Shown here one piece after another: positions 6,733 through 10,005 of a stretch of 10,005 bases of DNA (position 1 is its first letter; each line of letters starts with the position of its first letter). Under the pieces are notes generated by a model. The model saw nothing but the letters and a program-made list of their open reading frames with translations, did no database searches and was not told the origin of the DNA. This DNA comes from Bacteroidales bacterium (lineage in GTDB: Bacteria > Bacteroidota > Bacteroidia > Bacteroidales > UBA932): assembly GCA_023230265.1 (NCBI GenBank), contig JALNXR010000056.1, positions 1 through 10,005 on the forward strand. The letters are read 5' to 3'. The position numbers were made by a program, and so were the translations under genes.

Positions 6733-8040
6733 ATGAAAGCAAATGTTATGAAAACATTTTTAAACGTTGTCTTTGCATCTTTTGTTGTCATTTCCATTAT
6801 TGGAGTGACATCTTGCAAAAAGACAGATGAGCCGGGCCCCACACCCGAACCTCAACCGGCTACCTATACCATTAAAGGGCAGGTGCTTCACCAGGAAACG
6901 AACCAACCCGTTGCTGGAGTTCTGGTAACTATGGGAACTCTCACCCAGACCACAAACACAACTGGCAATTTCCAGTTTACCGGTCTTGCCCAGGCAGGAA
7001 AATATACTTTAGTATTCACAAAAGATGATTACTTCTCATCCACATACAGTATTGAATTTGCCCAGGCAGGCCCTAACCATACTGTAGTATACACTCTTAC
7101 AGCCACATTGGTTCCCTACGTTGAGGGTGTGACTCCTCTTAATCCAGTTAACGGCGGAAGTATAAATGTGTCCGGAACAGGAGAAACTGTTACAACACTT
7201 ACTATCCCCTCAGGGACAACAGTTACAGACAATAGCGGTCAGCCTGTTACAGGCAGCATCAATATTACCGCTGTAACTGAGAGGGATATAGTTGTTAATC
7301 CTCCGACACACGCACCAGCCCTGGGTGTTTACAGGTTTGAGCCTTCCGGCCTTCAATTCAGCAATCCTCTTACTCTTTTAGTGGATAATCCGGTGCCCGG
7401 ATACCGCCACAACAATGTCAGACTTGAATTCTACAACGAAACCAACAACACCTGGGAAATTCAGAGCCAGACTGTATCCCACATCACCTCAGGCAACGAT
7501 TACTCTACAACAATAAACCACTTCTCCCTCTACAAAATTGGCTATCAGATTATCACTACAGAAACCTCTGCTGAGGAGGAGATAGAGGTTCCCGACTCTG
7601 TTATCAGGAATTTCTCACTTGTAAACCTGCCTGTAACCAAGATTACCTATAATTCAATGAGTGGAACAGTTCTGGATGAACCGATTGCAACTTCTCTTTC
7701 TGAGCTGGGTATTACCGGAGAAGACGCAACAGCTTTGACCAAACTTATAGAAGAGGCTCTAAAGGACGTTTTCAACGGAGCTCTTCCAACTTCACAGTAT
7801 ACAGTATCCTCAAAAGATCTGGCTGTAAACAGGACAATCCTGCCCGGGTATAAACTTCTCACCACAGGAGTTCAGAATATGGTTACAAAAACCATATCAT
7901 TTGTTCTTGTAAAGCTCTCTACCAGCTCACTTGTAACAGTGAGTATTAAAGCTACATCAGCAGGCATGGTAACACTTTCATTCCAGGATAAGATCTTTGA
8001 CGAGCATGATCATGGAATGGGAGGCGGTGGAAGCAACTGA
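6733..8040 (+). CDS. Probable surface lipoprotein with carboxypeptidase regulatory-like domain
   Basis: This 435-residue lipoprotein has an N-terminal hydrophobic segment followed by the lipobox GVTSC, with the lipidated cysteine at C28. The residues after it, KKTDE, match the Bacteroidetes lipoprotein export signal (QKDDE-like at +2 to +6) at three positions, so display on the outer face of the outer membrane is plausible. A proline-rich linker (34-43) precedes a carboxypeptidase-regulatory-like beta sandwich (about 45-125, with IKGQVLHQETNQPVAGV and TNTTGNFQFTGL). A second beta domain (about 140-270) has TIPSGTTVTD and YRFEPSGLQFSNPLTL, reminiscent of ZU5-type domains. The rest, about 285-435, is not recognised and ends in HDHGMGGGGSN. 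ATG at 6733 is taken as the start, but ATG at 6748 would also give a good signal peptide. It lies 20 bases after the upstream gene and 30 before the next. It may be a partner of the two YjbH-like halves, inferred from position only. Confidence 0.75.
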   Translation: MKANVMKTFLNVVFASFVVISIIGVTSCKKTDEPGPTPEPQPATYTIKGQVLHQETNQPVAGVLVTMGTLTQTTNTTGNFQFTGLAQAGKYTLVFTKDDYFSSTYSIEFAQAGPNHTVVYTLTATLVPYVEGVTPLNPVNGGSINVSGTGETVTTLTIPSGTTVTDNSGQPVTGSINITAVTERDIVVNPPTHAPALGVYRFEPSGLQFSNPLTLLVDNPVPGYRHNNVRLEFYNETNNTWEIQSQTVSHITSGNDYSTTINHFSLYKIGYQIITTETSAEEEIEVPDSVIRNFSLVNLPVTKITYNSMSGTVLDEPIATSLSELGITGEDATALTKLIEEALKDVFNGALPTSQYTVSSKDLAVNRTILPGYKLLTTGVQNMVTKTISFVLVKLSTSSLVTVSIKATSAGMVTLSFQDKIFDEHDHGMGGGGSN

Positions 8041-8070
8041 TGATATTTTCCATTTAACCGAAACACTTCT

Positions 8071-8814
8071 GTGTTTTTAGCTAAACAAATTTTTTGGAGC
8101 AGGTTACCAGGGGCAATTTTATTGCTCCTGGTTTCCTCTTATAGCTTATCTCTTAAAGGACAATCAACTATAGGAATGTCTGGTCTATTGAACTCTCCGT
8201 CTGCATATATGGCACAAGACGGTACTGTAAAGCTGGGTGGAAATTTTCTGAATAAAGCCCTCACTCCTGACAGGTGGAATTATCATACGGTCAACTTTTT
8301 TGCAAATATCACTTTTTTACCATTTTTTGAAGTCGCGCTTAATAACACTGTTCTTGACCTTGTTCCTGAAGGCAGGTTTAACAATGTTGACAGAAGCATA
8401 AACTTAAAACTGAGAGTTCTGAAAGAGGGGAAATACCACCCTGCCGTAGCTATAGGATCCAATGATTTTCTCACAACTACTACTCTGATAACCTCAGGCG
8501 GAGGAAATAAGTTTTTCGGTAAAGCCTATATTGCTGCTTCCAAAAGTTTTAAAATAAAAAAGCAGATAATTGGTTTCCATTTGGCATATAACCATATTGT
8601 TAGTGATTATCTGACCCAGAAGCTGCCGGTCTCTGGAGGGATCTCATACTCTCCCTCTTTTTACAATAAACTCTCTTTTATCGTTGAATACGATTCTAAT
8701 AATTTTAACGGAGGAGCAAACATCGTTCTTCTAAAATATATTTATTTCCAGTTTCTTATGCAGAATTTCAAGGATCCATCTGCAGGCTTTCACATTCAGT
8801 TTCCAGTCAAATAA
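8071..8814 (+). CDS. YjbH-like protein corresponding to the N-terminal half of the family
   Basis: This exported protein has 247 residues, with a hydrophobic signal segment at about 12-29 and likely cleavage near residue 30. The mature part matches the N-terminal barrel of YjbH as recalled. It begins with GMSGLLNSPSAYMAQDGT (35-52), continues with DRSINLKLRVLKEG and HPAVAIGSNDF (107-133, like the family's dKSFDlKlrLleEg and PavavGlrD), then AASKSF (155-160), and ends with GGISYSPSF and FIVEYDSNNFNGG (189-215). Strands alternate to the end, as in an outer-membrane barrel. The start is GTG: an in-frame TGA at 8041 and the absence of ATG before residue 36 make it the best choice that keeps the signal peptide. 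It lies 30 bases after the lipoprotein gene and 10 before the hydrolase. Function is unknown; an envelope polysaccharide role is inferred. Confidence 0.7.
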   Translation: MFLAKQIFWSRLPGAILLLLVSSYSLSLKGQSTIGMSGLLNSPSAYMAQDGTVKLGGNFLNKALTPDRWNYHTVNFFANITFLPFFEVALNNTVLDLVPEGRFNNVDRSINLKLRVLKEGKYHPAVAIGSNDFLTTTTLITSGGGNKFFGKAYIAASKSFKIKKQIIGFHLAYNHIVSDYLTQKLPVSGGISYSPSFYNKLSFIVEYDSNNFNGGANIVLLKYIYFQFLMQNFKDPSAGFHIQFPVK

Positions 8815-8824
8815 TTAAGAAATC

Positions 8825-10005
8825 ATGTCAATTAAAAGCAAAATGAAAATTTTGCCACTCCTTTTTATGTTTCTGATTCCATCAGGACTCTGCTCACAGA
8901 ACATAGAAGGTGATTGGTACGGCACTCTCACTGTTGGATATCAGTCTTTAAGATTGCGTTTTACAATAAATTCCGGTTTTGACGGAAAACTTTCCGGGAC
9001 AATGGATAGTTTTGACCAGTCTGCAATGGGTATCCCCCTTGATACGGTTACATTCGGAAATAATCTTTTAAGATTTGTATTAAACTCAATCTCATTTGAA
9101 TTCAAGGGTATACCAGTCAGTGATAGTATTAAGGGAGTTATCAGGCAGTTTAACCAGACATTTCCTCTTGATCTCACCAGAAAAAGAGCTGACTGGCTTT
9201 CCAGACCACAGGAACCTGTTAAGCCTTACGGTTATAAATCAGAAGATATAAAGTTCACCAATGTTAAAGAAAATTTCATACTCTCCGGAACTCTTACTAT
9301 GCCCCAGGGAGAGGGCCCCTTCCCGGCCATTGTTTTAGTATCGGGAAGCGGGCCTCAGAACAGAGATGAAGAGATAATGGGACACAAACCATTCCTTGTA
9401 CTTTCTGACTTTCTTACAAAGATGGGTTTTGCAGTGCTGAGATATGACGACAGGGGAACAGGGGAATCAGAAGGTAATTTTGATAAATCGACCACATATG
9501 ATCTGCTTTCAGATGCAGAGGCTGCTTTTGATTATTTAAAAGGCAGAGAAGACATTAACGGTGATAAAATCGGTATTGCAGGCCATAGCGAGGGGGGAAT
9601 TATCGCAACACTTATGGCGGACAGCAGAAAAGAGACAGCATTTGTCGTTTTACTTGCAGCGCCTATGATAAAAGGGTCGGATCTGATTATATTACAGCAA
9701 GAGATGATAGCAAGGGGATCAGGTGTTCCCGAAGAGGATATAAGTGATTACAGGAGCTTAAATCAATCAATAATGGAGCTTATTGACCAGGAAAAAGAGG
9801 CTGCAGATACCATTAAACTTAGGGAGATGATTTCAGCAATGATTATCTCTGCTACATCCGGAACTGCAAACGAGAGTATTTCCATGGCTCATGCAAAACA
9901 ATACACCACTCCATGGATGCTCTTTTTCCTGAGATTTAATCCGGCAACGGCTCTCAGAGAGGTGAAGGTTCCGATTCTGGCTATATATGGGAGTAAAGAT
10001 CTTCA
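8825..10005 (+). CDS. Secreted alpha/beta hydrolase (esterase-like), 3' end beyond the window
   Basis: 393 codons are visible, open to the edge. The ATG at 8825 gives a signal peptide (a hydrophobic stretch at about 9-20 ending SGLCSQ); the ATG at 8843 would also work. Residues about 25-130 form a beta-rich N-terminal region often seen ahead of such hydrolases (IEGDWYGTL). The alpha/beta hydrolase fold follows, with the oxyanion region VSGSGPQNRDE, then YDDRGTGES, the nucleophile elbow GHSEGG (253-258, S255) and a probable catalytic acid D392 in YGSKD at the very edge. The catalytic histidine would lie beyond the window. It resembles S33-type/EstD-like esterases; the substrate is unknown. A gap of only 10 bases after the YjbH-like gene suggests cotranscription. 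Removing acyl groups from a polysaccharide is possible but is not shown by the sequence. Confidence 0.85.
   Translation, partial: MSIKSKMKILPLLFMFLIPSGLCSQNIEGDWYGTLTVGYQSLRLRFTINSGFDGKLSGTMDSFDQSAMGIPLDTVTFGNNLLRFVLNSISFEFKGIPVSDSIKGVIRQFNQTFPLDLTRKRADWLSRPQEPVKPYGYKSEDIKFTNVKENFILSGTLTMPQGEGPFPAIVLVSGSGPQNRDEEIMGHKPFLVLSDFLTKMGFAVLRYDDRGTGESEGNFDKSTTYDLLSDAEAAFDYLKGREDINGDKIGIAGHSEGGIIATLMADSRKETAFVVLLAAPMIKGSDLIILQQEMIARGSGVPEEDISDYRSLNQSIMELIDQEKEAADTIKLREMISAMIISATSGTANESISMAHAKQYTTPWMLFFLRFNPATALREVKVPILAIYGSKDL

Noticed and set aside
5513..8814. The two YjbH-like genes as pieces of one gene broken by a frameshift or insertion
   Set aside because: The halves are in reversed order, each starts with its own signal peptide, and the gene between them encodes a complete lipoprotein rather than a transposase.

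Overview
The window looks like a chromosomal stretch from a member of the Bacteroidetes, probably Bacteroidales-like. The evidence is moderately AT-rich DNA, intergenic promoters of the TAnnTTTG type, few Shine-Dalgarno sequences, and a lipoprotein whose residues after the lipobox cysteine resemble the Bacteroidetes surface-export signal. No tRNA, rRNA, CRISPR array, insertion sequence or phage gene was seen. Coding density is very high: the only intergenic regions longer than 50 bases are 301-366 and 5355-5512, and both carry divergent promoters.

Layout. (1) Positions 1-300 (minus) hold the N-terminal 100 codons of the NAD-dependent DNA ligase LigA. (2) Positions 367-3264 (plus) hold a two-gene carbohydrate unit. 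The first gene is a phosphofructokinase whose phosphate-donor residues predict use of pyrophosphate. Twelve bases later comes a cytoplasmic GH13 alpha-amylase-type enzyme with a TTG start. Together they suggest breakdown of an internal alpha-glucan feeding glycolysis. (3) Positions 3248-5354 (minus) hold an SOS-mutagenesis operon, umuD - VanZ-like membrane protein - umuC. The three genes overlap by 4 bases and 1 base, so the VanZ-like gene is an integral member. The operon's 3' end overlaps the amylase gene by 17 bases. (4) Positions 5513 to the end (plus) hold a set of four tightly spaced genes for exported proteins. They are a protein matching the C-terminal half of the YjbH/GfcD outer-membrane family, a lipoprotein with a carboxypeptidase-regulatory-like domain, a protein matching the N-terminal half of YjbH, and a secreted alpha/beta hydrolase that runs off the window.

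The most interesting points are the YjbH-type protein apparently encoded as two separate proteins in reversed order with a lipoprotein gene between them, the VanZ-like gene embedded in umuDC, and a perfect 11-base inverted repeat over the predicted umuD promoter that could be an operator. All functional assignments come from reading motifs by eye; no database search was run.
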